Assembly: GCA_965226155.1 (NCBI GenBank)
Contig: OZ245331.1
Coordinates: 1,054,001 to 1,118,000 of the forward strand
Source: G965226155 sp965226155
GTDB taxonomy: Bacteria > Pseudomonadota > Gammaproteobacteria > Eutrophobiales > Eutrophobiaceae
Reading direction: 5' to 3'
Length of the DNA: 64,000 bases
This document shows positions 52,686-61,395 of the stretch, one piece after another (within the stretch, counting starts at the first letter, position 1; each line of letters opens with the position of its first letter). Under the pieces are notes generated by a model, which worked only from the letters and a program-made list of their open reading frames with translations, did no database searches and was not told where the DNA came from. A program made the position numbers and the translations under genes.

Positions 52686-54368
52686 TTAACTGGGTTTTGG
52701 TCCCAGCCCGGCTTGTTCGATACTCCTTGTTATCATCCATTGCTGTCCTATAGAAAGCGTATTATTGGCCACCCAATAAAGCACCAGTCCTGAGGGAAAG
52801 AACCCAAAAAAGATTGTAAAGGCAAATGGAAGAATCATCATGACCTTGGCCTGCACCGGATCGAGTGGTGCAGGATTGAGTTTCTGTTGTATAAACATTG
52901 TTAAGCCCATAAGTATAGGCAAAACCCAGAAAGGATCCGGGGTTGATAGATCATCAAGCCAGAGAATAAAACCTGCCTGCCTCAATTCGACGCTCTCAAG
53001 CAACACCCAGTACAGAGCAATAAAAACGGGAATCTGTATCAGTATTGGAAAGCAGCCGCCCAATGGATTGATCTTTTCTTCCTTGTAAATCTGCATCATG
53101 GCCTGATTCAGGCGTGTTTTGTCATCCTTATATCGGCCACGAATAGAAACTATACGCGGCTGGACTCTTCTCATGTTTGCCATGGATCTATACCCTGCCG
53201 CGGACAACTTATAAAAAAGAACCTTTAACAAAATAGTAATCAGTATTATTGACCAGCCCCAGTTGCTAGTGACCTTGTGCACTTCATTCAGACCCCAGAA
53301 TAGCGGCTTTGCGATAAACCATAAAACACCGTAGTCTACAGTTAGATCCAATCCTTCTGCGATAGATTCAAGCGTCTCCTGATCTTTTGGCCCGATATAA
53401 TACTGTAAAATTATTTCCTTTTTTTCTCCCGGCAAAACTTCTACTGTAGGGGTAATCGCCCCAACGGCAAACCGGTTGTTTGCGAGCGCCTTGGTATAGT
53501 AATGGTGCGTCTTCGATTTGTCCTCAGGGACAATCGCCGTCAGAAAATAATGTTGTATCATCGCCGCCCAACCGTTTTGAACATCCCTGTCAACGGATTG
53601 ATCGCTGATCTCATCGAAGTCGATTTTTTCATAGCGGTTTTCAGGGCTAGACAACACGGCGCCAGTGTAGGTATAGATGATGCGGCTACTGCGTCCTGGA
53701 TCGTCACGTTTAAATTGAGCGTATGATTGCCCCACCCAGCTTGTATCAGTATTGTTGCTTACTTCGTAAATTACCTTGATCAGATGGCTGTCCCGAGTAA
53801 ACCTGTATGTCTTGGTAACCTGTATGCCTTGGTCTGACCAAGTAAACGGAACTTCTAATGTCTGCCTGCCCGGCTCAAGCGAATAAGCATCTCTGGCAGA
53901 TTGAAAAAAGACGTCGTGAGTTGCTGCTGGCTGCTTACTCAGTAATCCCCCCTGTAATATATAATGCAACTGTTCGCTTTCATCCATAAGCACGAAAGCT
54001 TCGTCTTGTTGGTCAACCGAGACAGGGAATTTAACAAGCGCAGCATAGTGGACCCCTGCCCCGCGCAGGCCTATCTTCAGATGAAACATATCTGTATATA
54101 CATTAACTGGCTCGCGTGTTGGCAACGTTTCAGTCGTGAGATCTGAAAACAAATCAGCGCCCGCTTCACCTCTGGGCCTTGGAGTCACATCAGCATCTCT
54201 TTCGTCTCTGAGCTCAGGTATTTCGTTCGGGTCATAATCAGTTTGGTTGTCCTGCAGAACGTTGGTCTCCTCTGCCGGCTTTGGTCCGTAACGTATCTCC
54301 CACTCTGTCCAGAGTTTTAGCGTCACCAGAACCAGGGACGTGATGAGTATGAGTCTGAGAGTATCCAT
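52686..54368 (-). CDS. yidC: Membrane protein insertase YidC
   Basis: 560 residues from ATG 54368 (M-D-T-L-R-L-I-L-I-T-S). The helix (about 5-20) is followed by the big periplasmic P1 domain (about 50-340). The conserved insertase core follows, with N-W-G-W-S-I-I near 362, G-C-F-P-I-L-I-Q-I-P-V-F near 436 and F-P-S-G-L-V-L-Y-W near 525. It inserts membrane proteins with or without SecYEG. The open frame upstream overlaps yidD and is not used. Confidence 0.96.
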   Translation of the reverse strand: MDTLRLILITSLVLVTLKLWTEWEIRYGPKPAEETNVLQDNQTDYDPNEIPELRDERDADVTPRPRGEAGADLFSDLTTETLPTREPVNVYTDMFHLKIGLRGAGVHYAALVKFPVSVDQQDEAFVLMDESEQLHYILQGGLLSKQPAATHDVFFQSARDAYSLEPGRQTLEVPFTWSDQGIQVTKTYRFTRDSHLIKVIYEVSNNTDTSWVGQSYAQFKRDDPGRSSRIIYTYTGAVLSSPENRYEKIDFDEISDQSVDRDVQNGWAAMIQHYFLTAIVPEDKSKTHHYYTKALANNRFAVGAITPTVEVLPGEKKEIILQYYIGPKDQETLESIAEGLDLTVDYGVLWFIAKPLFWGLNEVHKVTSNWGWSIILITILLKVLFYKLSAAGYRSMANMRRVQPRIVSIRGRYKDDKTRLNQAMMQIYKEEKINPLGGCFPILIQIPVFIALYWVLLESVELRQAGFILWLDDLSTPDPFWVLPILMGLTMFIQQKLNPAPLDPVQAKVMMILPFAFTIFFGFFPSGLVLYWVANNTLSIGQQWMITRSIEQAGLGPKPS

Positions 54369-54370
54369 GA

Positions 54371-54583
54371 TTAGCCCGGCACAGGATCGTGACCACCGCG
54401 GCAAAACGGGTGACATTTTCCAATTCTCTTCACGGCCAGAAAAACCCCTTTCATAGCGCCATGACGATCAATTGCCTCGCAAGCATAACTGGAGCAGCTT
54501 GGAACAAACCTGCAACGAGGCCCCATTAAAGGGCTGATAAAATAAGAGTACAACTTTATGGTTTTAACCAGGAGGTTCTGCAC
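54371..54583 (-). CDS. yidD: Membrane-insertion efficiency factor YidD
   Basis: 70 residues from GTG 54583, chosen for GGGGAAAGG seven bases upstream; TTG 54601 is an alternative. Family motif I-S-P-L-M-G-P-R-C-R-F-V-P-S-C-S-S-Y-A near 18-36 and the end K-C-H-P-F-C-R-G-G-H-D-P-V-P are complete. It helps YidC. It overlaps the rnpA end, 2 bp before yidC. Confidence 0.93.
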   Translation of the reverse strand: MQNLLVKTIKLYSYFISPLMGPRCRFVPSCSSYACEAIDRHGAMKGVFLAVKRIGKCHPFCRGGHDPVPG

Positions 54584-54921
54584 TTGGCGACCTTTCCCCA
54601 ATGAGATTCTAATGAATTTCGCAAATCCTGCCGACTTGTCAACAAGATTTGTTTTTGCGGCACGACAACCACATCCAGGCCAGCCAAAACCACACTGTGT
54701 TGCCGGAAAATTTCTCTAACTAATCGTTTTAACCGATTTCTCGATACAGCCGTTTTTATTTTCTTTGCGGATACCGCCAAACCAAGACGCGCATGCTTCA
54801 AGCCATTCTCTCTCGCAAGAACGAGAAAATGGCGATCTGATGATCGTGTTTTTGTGTCAAAAACGCGCCTGAAATCGGATGGGCTTATTAATCGATGCTG
54901 TTTTGTAAAACAACCGTTCAC
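54556..54921 (-). CDS. rnpA: Ribonuclease P protein component
   Basis: 121 residues. It has the F-T-K-Q-H-R-L-I-S-P-S-D-F-R-R-V-F start and the RNA-binding R-N-R-L-K-R-L-V-R-E motif near 60-69. It is the protein part of RNase P, which trims tRNA 5' ends. GTG start 54921, 3 bp after rpmH. Confidence 0.95.
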   Translation of the reverse strand: MNGCFTKQHRLISPSDFRRVFDTKTRSSDRHFLVLARENGLKHARLGLAVSAKKIKTAVSRNRLKRLVREIFRQHSVVLAGLDVVVVPQKQILLTSRQDLRNSLESHWGKVAKCRTSWLKP

Positions 54922-54924
54922 ATA

Positions 54925-55059
54925 TTATGCGGTCAACCGTTTCCGTCCTTTTGCCCGTCTTGACTTTATGACCAGGCGGCCACATTTAGTGCTCATCCGC
55001 GAGCGAAACCCATGCCGGCGTTTTCTTTTTAATTTACTGGGTTGATATGTTCGTTTCAT
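54925..55059 (-). CDS. rpmH: 50S ribosomal protein L34
   Basis: A 44-residue basic protein. It reads M-K-R-T-Y-Q-P-S-K-L-K-R-K-R-R-H-G-F, then R-S-R-M-S-T-K-C-G-R, ending R-K-R-L-T-A: a full L34. It is the first gene of the leftward rpmH-rnpA-yidD-yidC-mnmE run beside the origin. ATG at 55059. Confidence 0.98.
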   Translation of the reverse strand: MKRTYQPSKLKRKRRHGFRSRMSTKCGRLVIKSRRAKGRKRLTA

Positions 55060-55172
55060 GGTAATGGCCTGATTACACTGTCAATATGTTCTGGGTTTAT
55101 AAGGGCTCGACATATTACTTTCCCCTTCTTCTTAATGTCAATTTAATACGATGTTTTTTAATAATTATTGTG

Positions 55173-55181
55173 TGTAGATAA
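55173..55181 (-). promoter_or_regulatory. Possible DnaA box upstream of dnaA
   Basis: TTATCTACA on the minus strand, one mismatch from the TTATCCACA consensus, in the 195-bp rpmH-dnaA gap. It may serve dnaA autoregulation. No other box is seen in this gap. Confidence 0.35.
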
Positions 55182-55254
55182 GTCCAGCAAACAAGTATAC
55201 ACTCTAGGTCCTCTTCGTATTTTTTAATTACTAGTCTTTTAAAGGAGCCCGTGC

Positions 55255-56586
55255 TTGGGGATGTCTATCTGGCAATCTTGTCGCGAACGTTTGGAAGGAG
55301 AGCTTTCACCGCAGCAATATAACACTTGGATTAGGCCGCTGCAGGCAGTCGAAGAAAACAATAGTATACGTCTACTCGCCCCAAATCGTTTTGTGCTGGA
55401 CTGGATCACGGAAAAATACCTTGATCGTATTAACGTGCTTCTTGAAAAGGATTCAAACGCAAACAATTGTCTGCTTGTTATGGGAATTGGTAGCAAGCCT
55501 ATATCCCCTCAACAATCAAACAAACCGAAGGCTCGACAAGAACCTGCCCCAAAGCAGCGGCATTATTCCAACTACCTGAATTCCTTATTTACCTTCTCCT
55601 CCTTTGTCGAGGGGAAATCAAATCAACTCGCTAGGGCTGCTTCAATACAAACAGCGGAAAACCCCGGAACTTCATACAACCCGCTTTTTATCTATGGCGG
55701 CGTCGGATTAGGGAAGACACACCTGATGCACGCAATTGGTCATGCCATAACGGAACATATGCCGGGGGCAAACATAGCCTATCTACACTCAGAACGGTTT
55801 GTTGCAGATATGGTTCGTGCCTTGCAACACAATGCGATTAATGAATTCAAGCGCTACTATCGAACCCTTGATGTCCTGCTGATCGATGACATTCAATTCT
55901 TCGCTCGCAAGGAACGCTCCCAAGAAGAATTTTTCCATACTTTCAATGCCTTACTAGAAGGCCAACATCAAATTGTATTGACATGTGACCGTTATCCTAA
56001 GGAAGTTAATGGTTTGGAAGAAAGGCTGAAATCTCGGTTCGGCTGGGGACTAACTGTTGCCATTGATCCGCCTGAGCTCGAAACTCGAGTTGCTATTATC
56101 AACAAGAAAACAGAACAAACTGAAACCAGTGTACCAGAAGACGTTGTTTTTTTTATTGCCAAGCGATTTCGTTCAAACGTTCGGGAACTTGAAGGAGCGC
56201 TGAATCGTGTAATCGCAAATGCCAACCTGACTGGACAGCCAGTTACCCTTGATTTTACCCAGCTTGCACTTAAAGACTTACTTTTAATTCAAGACAAGCA
56301 AATTACATTGGGGAACATCCAGAAAACCACTGCAGAATACTATAAGATCCGTATTGCTGATTTACTATCAAAGCGACGCAGTCGTTCGGTAACTAGGCCG
56401 CGGCAAATCGCCATGGCATTAGCAAAAGAGCTCACAAACCACAGTCTCCCGGAAATAGGCGATGCCTTTGGAGGGCGTGATCACACAACCGTAATACACG
56501 CATGCAAAAAAGTGGCAGAGTTAAGAACAACAGAAAAGCGAATAGAAGAAGACTATAAAAATATATCGAATATCCTGAACAGCTAA
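55255..56586 (+). CDS. dnaA: Chromosomal replication initiator DnaA
   Basis: 443 residues from TTG 55255, seven bases after AAAGGAG; ATG 55261 (M-S-I-W-Q-S-C) is the alternative. Domain I (about 1-85) and a short linker come before the AAA+ domain. Walker A is G-G-V-G-L-G-K-T-H near 144 and L-L-I-D-D-I-Q-F-F follows. DNA-binding domain IV has G-G-R-D-H-T-T-V-I-H near 406. It opens oriC, which seems to be just downstream. Confidence 0.97.
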   Translation: MGMSIWQSCRERLEGELSPQQYNTWIRPLQAVEENNSIRLLAPNRFVLDWITEKYLDRINVLLEKDSNANNCLLVMGIGSKPISPQQSNKPKARQEPAPKQRHYSNYLNSLFTFSSFVEGKSNQLARAASIQTAENPGTSYNPLFIYGGVGLGKTHLMHAIGHAITEHMPGANIAYLHSERFVADMVRALQHNAINEFKRYYRTLDVLLIDDIQFFARKERSQEEFFHTFNALLEGQHQIVLTCDRYPKEVNGLEERLKSRFGWGLTVAIDPPELETRVAIINKKTEQTETSVPEDVVFFIAKRFRSNVRELEGALNRVIANANLTGQPVTLDFTQLALKDLLLIQDKQITLGNIQKTTAEYYKIRIADLLSKRRSRSVTRPRQIAMALAKELTNHSLPEIGDAFGGRDHTTVIHACKKVAELRTTEKRIEEDYKNISNILNS

Positions 56587-56765
56587 TTGTGTATAACATG
56601 TTGGAACTATAGGGACCCTACTAATTGGTTAAAGTTATTCACAGAAACGCTAAAGTTATGCACAGGCATAAGGCCCAGATACCCGGCGTAACAAACTGAA
56701 AAATAACATTATTTAACTTATACCCGCTAAACTTATCACTTATAATAAACATAAGTATATATATT
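56587..56765 (+). other. Likely replication origin (oriC)
   Basis: The dnaA-dnaN gap holds three 9-mers fitting TTATNCACA: TTATACACA on the minus strand (56588-56596), TTATTCACA (56635-56643) and TTATGCACA (56656-56664). The last two are in the same orientation and 21 bp apart, about two helical turns. An AT-rich stretch from about 56700 to 56765 could be the unwinding element. Strand polarity of genes diverges near here. A second site could exist elsewhere on the chromosome. Confidence 0.75.
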
Positions 56766-57866
56766 ATGAATATTATTATTAAAAGAGAGAAGCTTCTTCC
56801 TTTGATACAGGCGGTTGTTGGTGTTGTAGAGCGGCGTCAATCTCTCCCTGTTCTATCTAATTTGTTGGTGATGCTGGCAAAAGGTGAAATTCGACTAACA
56901 GCAACGGACATGGAGGTGGAATTGGTGTCGATAACGAAACTCGCGGAGAGTAGGGATGCAGAGTTTACCCTTCCTGCAAAAAAGATTTTAGACATATGCC
57001 GCGCTCTTCCCGCAGAAGCGGATATCAATATCTCTTTTGACGGTGATCGAGCACAAATATTGTCAGGAAAAAGTCGTTTTACTCTCGCAAAAGTGCCAGT
57101 ACAGGAATACCCGATAATTGAGATGCAGGATACTGTAGCTGAGTTTTCCATTACTGAATCAGCGTTTAAAGACTTGCTTGAAAAAACAGCATTTGCTATG
57201 GCGCAGCAGGATGTTCGTTATTATTTAAATGGCCTGTTACTGGAAGTTGAAAGCGACAAAATACGTGCCGTCGCTACGGACGGCCATCGCTTAGCCTTGC
57301 ATGACATTGAAGGCAAGACAGGCGTCGAGTCTACCGCTCAAATTATCGTGCCGCGTAAGGGTGTTATGGAGTTGGTCAGATTACTTGAGGGAGGCGAAGA
57401 TGAACTGAAGGTTCAGCTCAGCCATAATCATATTCGAATTGTGTTATCTGATCTTGTTTTTACCAGCAAGCTCATTGATGGAAAATTTCCTGACTACGAC
57501 AGAGTTATTCCTGAACCAGGAGACACGCCGATTTTTGCTGATCGCGAACTACTAAGACAGAGTTTGACCAGGGCCTCGATCTTGTCCAATGAGAAAAATA
57601 AAGGGGTGAGAATTCAACTAACAAAAGGAAAATTAAACGCATTAGCTCATAACCCAGAACAAGAAGAGGCGGAAGAAGAAGTAGAAGTTGATTACCAAGG
57701 GCAAGAGATAGAGATTGGATTCAATGTTTCTTACCTACTAGATGCGCTCAACGTTATTAAGACAAAACAAGTGAAGATAAACATCCAAGACCCAAATAGC
57801 AGCTGTCTGCTGTCTTCAGATAAGGATGCCACCAGTAAATATGTCATCATGCCTATGCGCTTGTAA
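56766..57866 (+). CDS. dnaN: DNA polymerase III beta sliding clamp
   Basis: 366 residues, the usual clamp length. It starts M-N-I-I-I-K-R-E and has V-V-E-R-R-Q-S-L-P-V-L-S-N-L near 19-32 and the peptide-binding pocket end Y-V-I-M-P-M-R-L. It is a dimeric ring that tethers polymerases. Immediately upstream of recF. An acidic insertion (E-E-A-E-E-E-V-E-V-D) near residue 300 is a little unusual. Confidence 0.97.
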   Translation: MNIIIKREKLLPLIQAVVGVVERRQSLPVLSNLLVMLAKGEIRLTATDMEVELVSITKLAESRDAEFTLPAKKILDICRALPAEADINISFDGDRAQILSGKSRFTLAKVPVQEYPIIEMQDTVAEFSITESAFKDLLEKTAFAMAQQDVRYYLNGLLLEVESDKIRAVATDGHRLALHDIEGKTGVESTAQIIVPRKGVMELVRLLEGGEDELKVQLSHNHIRIVLSDLVFTSKLIDGKFPDYDRVIPEPGDTPIFADRELLRQSLTRASILSNEKNKGVRIQLTKGKLNALAHNPEQEEAEEEVEVDYQGQEIEIGFNVSYLLDALNVIKTKQVKINIQDPNSSCLLSSDKDATSKYVIMPMRL

Positions 57867-58293
57867 GTAGAGATCCACGCGCTTGGAATTATTGCAGGTT
57901 AGCAAAGTACGCAATTTAACCGCTGTAACTATCACCCCCGGCCCAAACTTGAATGTTCTTGGTGGGCCAAATGCGAGCGGGAAAACAGCCACACTCGAAT
58001 CTATTTGTCTTTTGGCAAGAGCGCGTTCTTTCCGGACGGCCCGCATTCAAGATGTCATACAGCATGGGAGCCAGGTGTTGCGGGACAGGGGTGAAATCTT
58101 AAAAGAAAAGCAGGGGAAAATTAGTGCGGGGACAGAAAAGAGGGTGGGCGAAAGCAAGATACGCTATAACGGAGAGACGGTTAAGTCTGTGTCGGAACAG
58201 GCGAGAAACACCCCCTGGTTTTATTGAACCCAGATAGCCACATTATTGTGTCCGGAAGCCCTACACAGAGGGGGCATTGGCTTGATCGGGTAA

Positions 58294-58309
58294 TGTTCCA
58301 CGTGGAACC
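58294..58309 (+). promoter_or_regulatory. parS-like palindrome inside recF
   Basis: TGTTCCACGTGGAACC contains a perfect 14-bp palindrome, GTTCCACGTGGAAC. It closely matches the ParB-binding site parS (TGTTTCACGTGAAACA class, with the CC/GG form known from pseudomonads). It lies about 1.6 kb from the likely origin, where parS sites belong. In the lost RecF it encodes M-F-H-V-E-P, so codon choice alone could also produce it. parAB is not in the window. Confidence 0.6.
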
Positions 58310-58913
58310 AGACTGTCTGTCTAACTGGAAGCAATATTTCAAGGCGTTAAGACACCGCAGTTCGCTTTTAAAAAGAGTGGTTACGGACAGAGAAAGCTAT
58401 CGTGGTTGGGAGCACGCAATGGTAGAATCTGCAGCTGTTTTACAAGATTCGAGAGCGGATTTTATCCGGATGTTGTCGGGTTTGGTGAAGCAACTGACCG
58501 GTGATTTTTCCCGGAAAATATCGCACTAAAGTTCGATTCAGGGTGGTCGAATGTGGTGAATTTTGAGGGCAGCTTGAAGTGGGCTTGGAGCATGGATAGA
58601 GAGGCTGGGTTTACAGGGGCGGGCCCGCACAGGGCAGACATCACAATAATGATAGAAAACAATAAGTTATCGTCTGTTTTTTTTCAAGAGGGCAGATAAA
58701 ATTGTTTGTGTGTATATTAATGCTCGCACAGGCAAAGGCCTTATACAGTAAAACAGGCATAAAACCGGTTAATTTGCCAGATGATTTTAATGCTGAGCTT
58801 GATCCTGTTTATAGTGAGTGTTTACTGTCTTTGTTGTATGAAGAGAATTTCCAGGTATTTTAAACGACTACTGACACACAATTGTTGCAGTTAACAGCCG
58901 ATCGATGTCGTTG

Positions 58914-58927
58914 GTTTCGTGTGAAAC
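58914..58927 (+). promoter_or_regulatory. Weak second parS-like site
   Basis: GTTTCGTGTGAAAC differs from the parS core GTTTCACGTGAAAC at two central bases. It lies at the end of recF, where it codes for W-F-R-V-K-Q-G. ParB binding is doubtful. Confidence 0.3.
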
Positions 58928-58983
58928 AGGGTTTGGTACAACCTGTATCACAACAAACTTGTTCTGATATAAATTGAGAAAAA

Positions 58984-61392
58984 ATGACACAAGACAATAA
59001 GAGCTACGATTCGACAAATATTAAGGTTTTAAAGGGTCTGGAGGCCGTCCGAAAGCGACCAGGCATGTTTATCGGTGATACAGACGATGGCACTGGCTTA
59101 CACCACATGGTGTTTGAGGTCGTCGATAACAGTGTGGATGAGGCGCTGGCCGGCTACTGTACAGAAATCAATGTGATTATCCACACGGACAATTCAATTA
59201 CCGTGTCAGACAATGGCAGGGGCATTCCGGTTGATTTTCACAAAGAAGAAGGGCGATCGGCCGCCGAGGTTATCATGACTGTCTTACATGCCGGCGGAAA
59301 ATTTGACGACAACTCCTATAAAGTTTCCGGAGGCTTGCACGGCGTGGGCGTTTCGGTTGTTAATGCCTTGTCTAGCAAGCTGTTGCTCACGATACAGCGG
59401 GATGGTGGTTGTCATAAGCAGGAATACCAGGACGGAAAGCCAACGACCAGCCTGAAAAAAGTTGGCCCTTCTGACGCTACAGGGACGGAGATCCGCTTTT
59501 TCCCTAGCATAGATGTGTTTACCCATGCTGATTATCACTATGACATCCTTGCCATGAGGCTGCGTGAACTGTCTTTTCTGAACTCCGGTGTAAAGATTAA
59601 ATTAACTGATGAGCGCGGCAGCAAAAGCGATGTTTTTGAATATAAAGGGGGCATCCTTGCCTTTGTTCAGCATCTCAACCGAAACAAAACGCCATTGCAC
59701 GAAACGGTAATTGAGATTAAAACTGATCGGAATGATGTCACCGTACAATTAGCGATGCAATGGAACGACACTTACCAAGAAAATATTTTTTGTTATACCA
59801 ATAACATTCCCCAGCGAGATGGCGGCACCCACCTGGCCGGACTGAAAGGCGGCCTCACCAGGACCTTAAAGACCTTTATTGAAAACAGCGGGCTGGCTAC
59901 TAAGGCGAAAGTCTCCGTTACTGGCGATGATGTTAGGGAGGGGCTGACGGCCGTGCTCTCGATTAAGGTCCCTGATCCGAAATTTTCTTCCCAAACAAAA
60001 GAAAAACTGGTTTCAAGCGAAGTGAGACCAAAAGTTGAGTCGAGCGTGGCAGAGAAGCTGCAGGAATTTCTGGCGGAGAAGCCAGCGGAAGCGAAGGCGG
60101 TCTGTGAGAAGATTATCGATGCAGCCAGGGCGCGGGAAGCCGCGAGGAAAGCAAGAGAATTGACTCGCCGCAAGACTGCCTTAGACCTTGCCGGTCTGCC
60201 AGGCAAGCTTGCTGATTGTCAGGAAAAAGACCCAGCAAAATCAGAGTTGTTTCTAGTAGAGGGTGACTCCGCAGGTGGCTCCGCGAAGCAAGGAAGGGAT
60301 AGGCATAACCAGGCAATATTGCCACTGAAGGGAAAGATCTTAAACGTTGAGAAGGCGCGGTTTGATAAAATGTTATCTTCAGCCGAAGTTGGCACACTGA
60401 TCACCGCGCTTGGATGCGGTATCGGCAAGGAAGAATTTAATATCGAAAAGTTGCGATACCACCATATTATTATTATGACGGACGCCGATGTAGACGGTTC
60501 GCACATCCGCACGCTGTTGCTGACGTTTTTTTATCGACAAATGCGCTCCCTGATTGAAGGTGGACATGTTTATATTGCTCAACCGCCGCTTTATAAACTG
60601 AAAAAGGGAAAAAAAGAACGCTATCTTAAAGACGATCTGGAAAGACAATCATATTTAATTGAGATGGCGCTTAAGGATGCATCTATCGTTCTCGGCGCAG
60701 GCGAGCCTCCATTGCCAGGAGAACAGCTAAGGGAGCTGTCTGAGTTGTACCTCCGCGCAAACAAAGAAAAGACGCGGCTGGAAAATCGATATAAACCCGC
60801 CATCCTGGCAGCAATCCAGGCAATGAGCCCCTTAACCGAACAGACGCTTGAAGATCGAACACAAGTTGCATCTTGGTTTGAAACGCTCAGGAACAATTTG
60901 GCATTAGACCCGGAGGATGGGGCAACCTACAGTGTTGAAATCTTCGAAGTGGGAGGGCAGGAATTTGGCGGCAAGCTCATAATTAATACACACGGATCAG
61001 AATCAACCAACATTTTTTCTCCAGATTTCTTTCGATCAAAAGAACATGAAAACCTCATCGCTATCGAAAACAAGCACACCATAAAGGAAGGCGAAGTAAG
61101 AAAAGGAGAAAAGACCTTTCCGGCAACTACAATGAAACAAGCCTTCGATTGGTTGATGGATGACGTTGCACAAGGACTGAATATCCAGCGCTATAAAGGA
61201 TTGGGCGAAATGAACCCCGATCAATTGTGGGAAACCACAATGGACGTAAAGACCAGGAGGATGTTACAGGTGAGAATTGAAGATGCGATTGCTGCAGATT
61301 TAATCTTTACGACGTTGATGGGAGACCAGGTAGAACCGCGTAGGGAGTTTATTGAGCAGAATGCATTGTCAGTAGAAAACCTTGATACTTAA
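58984..61392 (+). CDS. gyrB: DNA gyrase subunit B
   Basis: 802 residues. The GHKL ATPase domain has E-V-V-D-N-S-V-D-E-A-L-A-G and G-G-L-H-G-V-G-V-S-V-V-N. A transducer follows, then TOPRIM with L-V-E-G-D-S-A-G-G-S-A near 425 and D-A-D-V-D-G-S-H-I near 500. The end motif is Q-R-Y-K-G-L-G-E-M-N-P near 735. It pairs with GyrA to add negative supercoils. ATG 58984 is 6 bp past the recF remnant. Confidence 0.98.
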   Translation: MTQDNKSYDSTNIKVLKGLEAVRKRPGMFIGDTDDGTGLHHMVFEVVDNSVDEALAGYCTEINVIIHTDNSITVSDNGRGIPVDFHKEEGRSAAEVIMTVLHAGGKFDDNSYKVSGGLHGVGVSVVNALSSKLLLTIQRDGGCHKQEYQDGKPTTSLKKVGPSDATGTEIRFFPSIDVFTHADYHYDILAMRLRELSFLNSGVKIKLTDERGSKSDVFEYKGGILAFVQHLNRNKTPLHETVIEIKTDRNDVTVQLAMQWNDTYQENIFCYTNNIPQRDGGTHLAGLKGGLTRTLKTFIENSGLATKAKVSVTGDDVREGLTAVLSIKVPDPKFSSQTKEKLVSSEVRPKVESSVAEKLQEFLAEKPAEAKAVCEKIIDAARAREAARKARELTRRKTALDLAGLPGKLADCQEKDPAKSELFLVEGDSAGGSAKQGRDRHNQAILPLKGKILNVEKARFDKMLSSAEVGTLITALGCGIGKEEFNIEKLRYHHIIIMTDADVDGSHIRTLLLTFFYRQMRSLIEGGHVYIAQPPLYKLKKGKKERYLKDDLERQSYLIEMALKDASIVLGAGEPPLPGEQLRELSELYLRANKEKTRLENRYKPAILAAIQAMSPLTEQTLEDRTQVASWFETLRNNLALDPEDGATYSVEIFEVGGQEFGGKLIINTHGSESTNIFSPDFFRSKEHENLIAIENKHTIKEGEVRKGEKTFPATTMKQAFDWLMDDVAQGLNIQRYKGLGEMNPDQLWETTMDVKTRRMLQVRIEDAIAADLIFTTLMGDQVEPRREFIEQNALSVENLDT

Positions 61393-61395
61393 CAA

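Larger units (their letters stand above)
57883..58977 (+). pseudogene. recF: recF pseudogene: three frameshifts and a stop
   Basis: RecF homology runs full length across three frames. It starts at TTG 57883 and Walker A (G-G-P-N-A-S-G-K-T) is intact. Break 1 is at C5 near 58211. The middle holds L-L-N-P-D-S-H-I-I and M-F-H-V-E-P. Break 2 is near 58506 in T5C3. Break 3 is at T8 near 58677. Then S-R-G-Q-I-K-L-F-V ends at E-N-F-Q-V-F and TAA 58861-58863; the same frame goes on with T-T-T-D-T-Q-L-L and finishes at 58977. RecF loads RecA at gaps; here it cannot be made. The absence of big deletions suggests recent loss. Confidence 0.9.

Noticed and set aside
58224..58529. Independent 101-residue gene between dnaN and gyrB
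   Set aside because: It is the middle third of recF in another frame.
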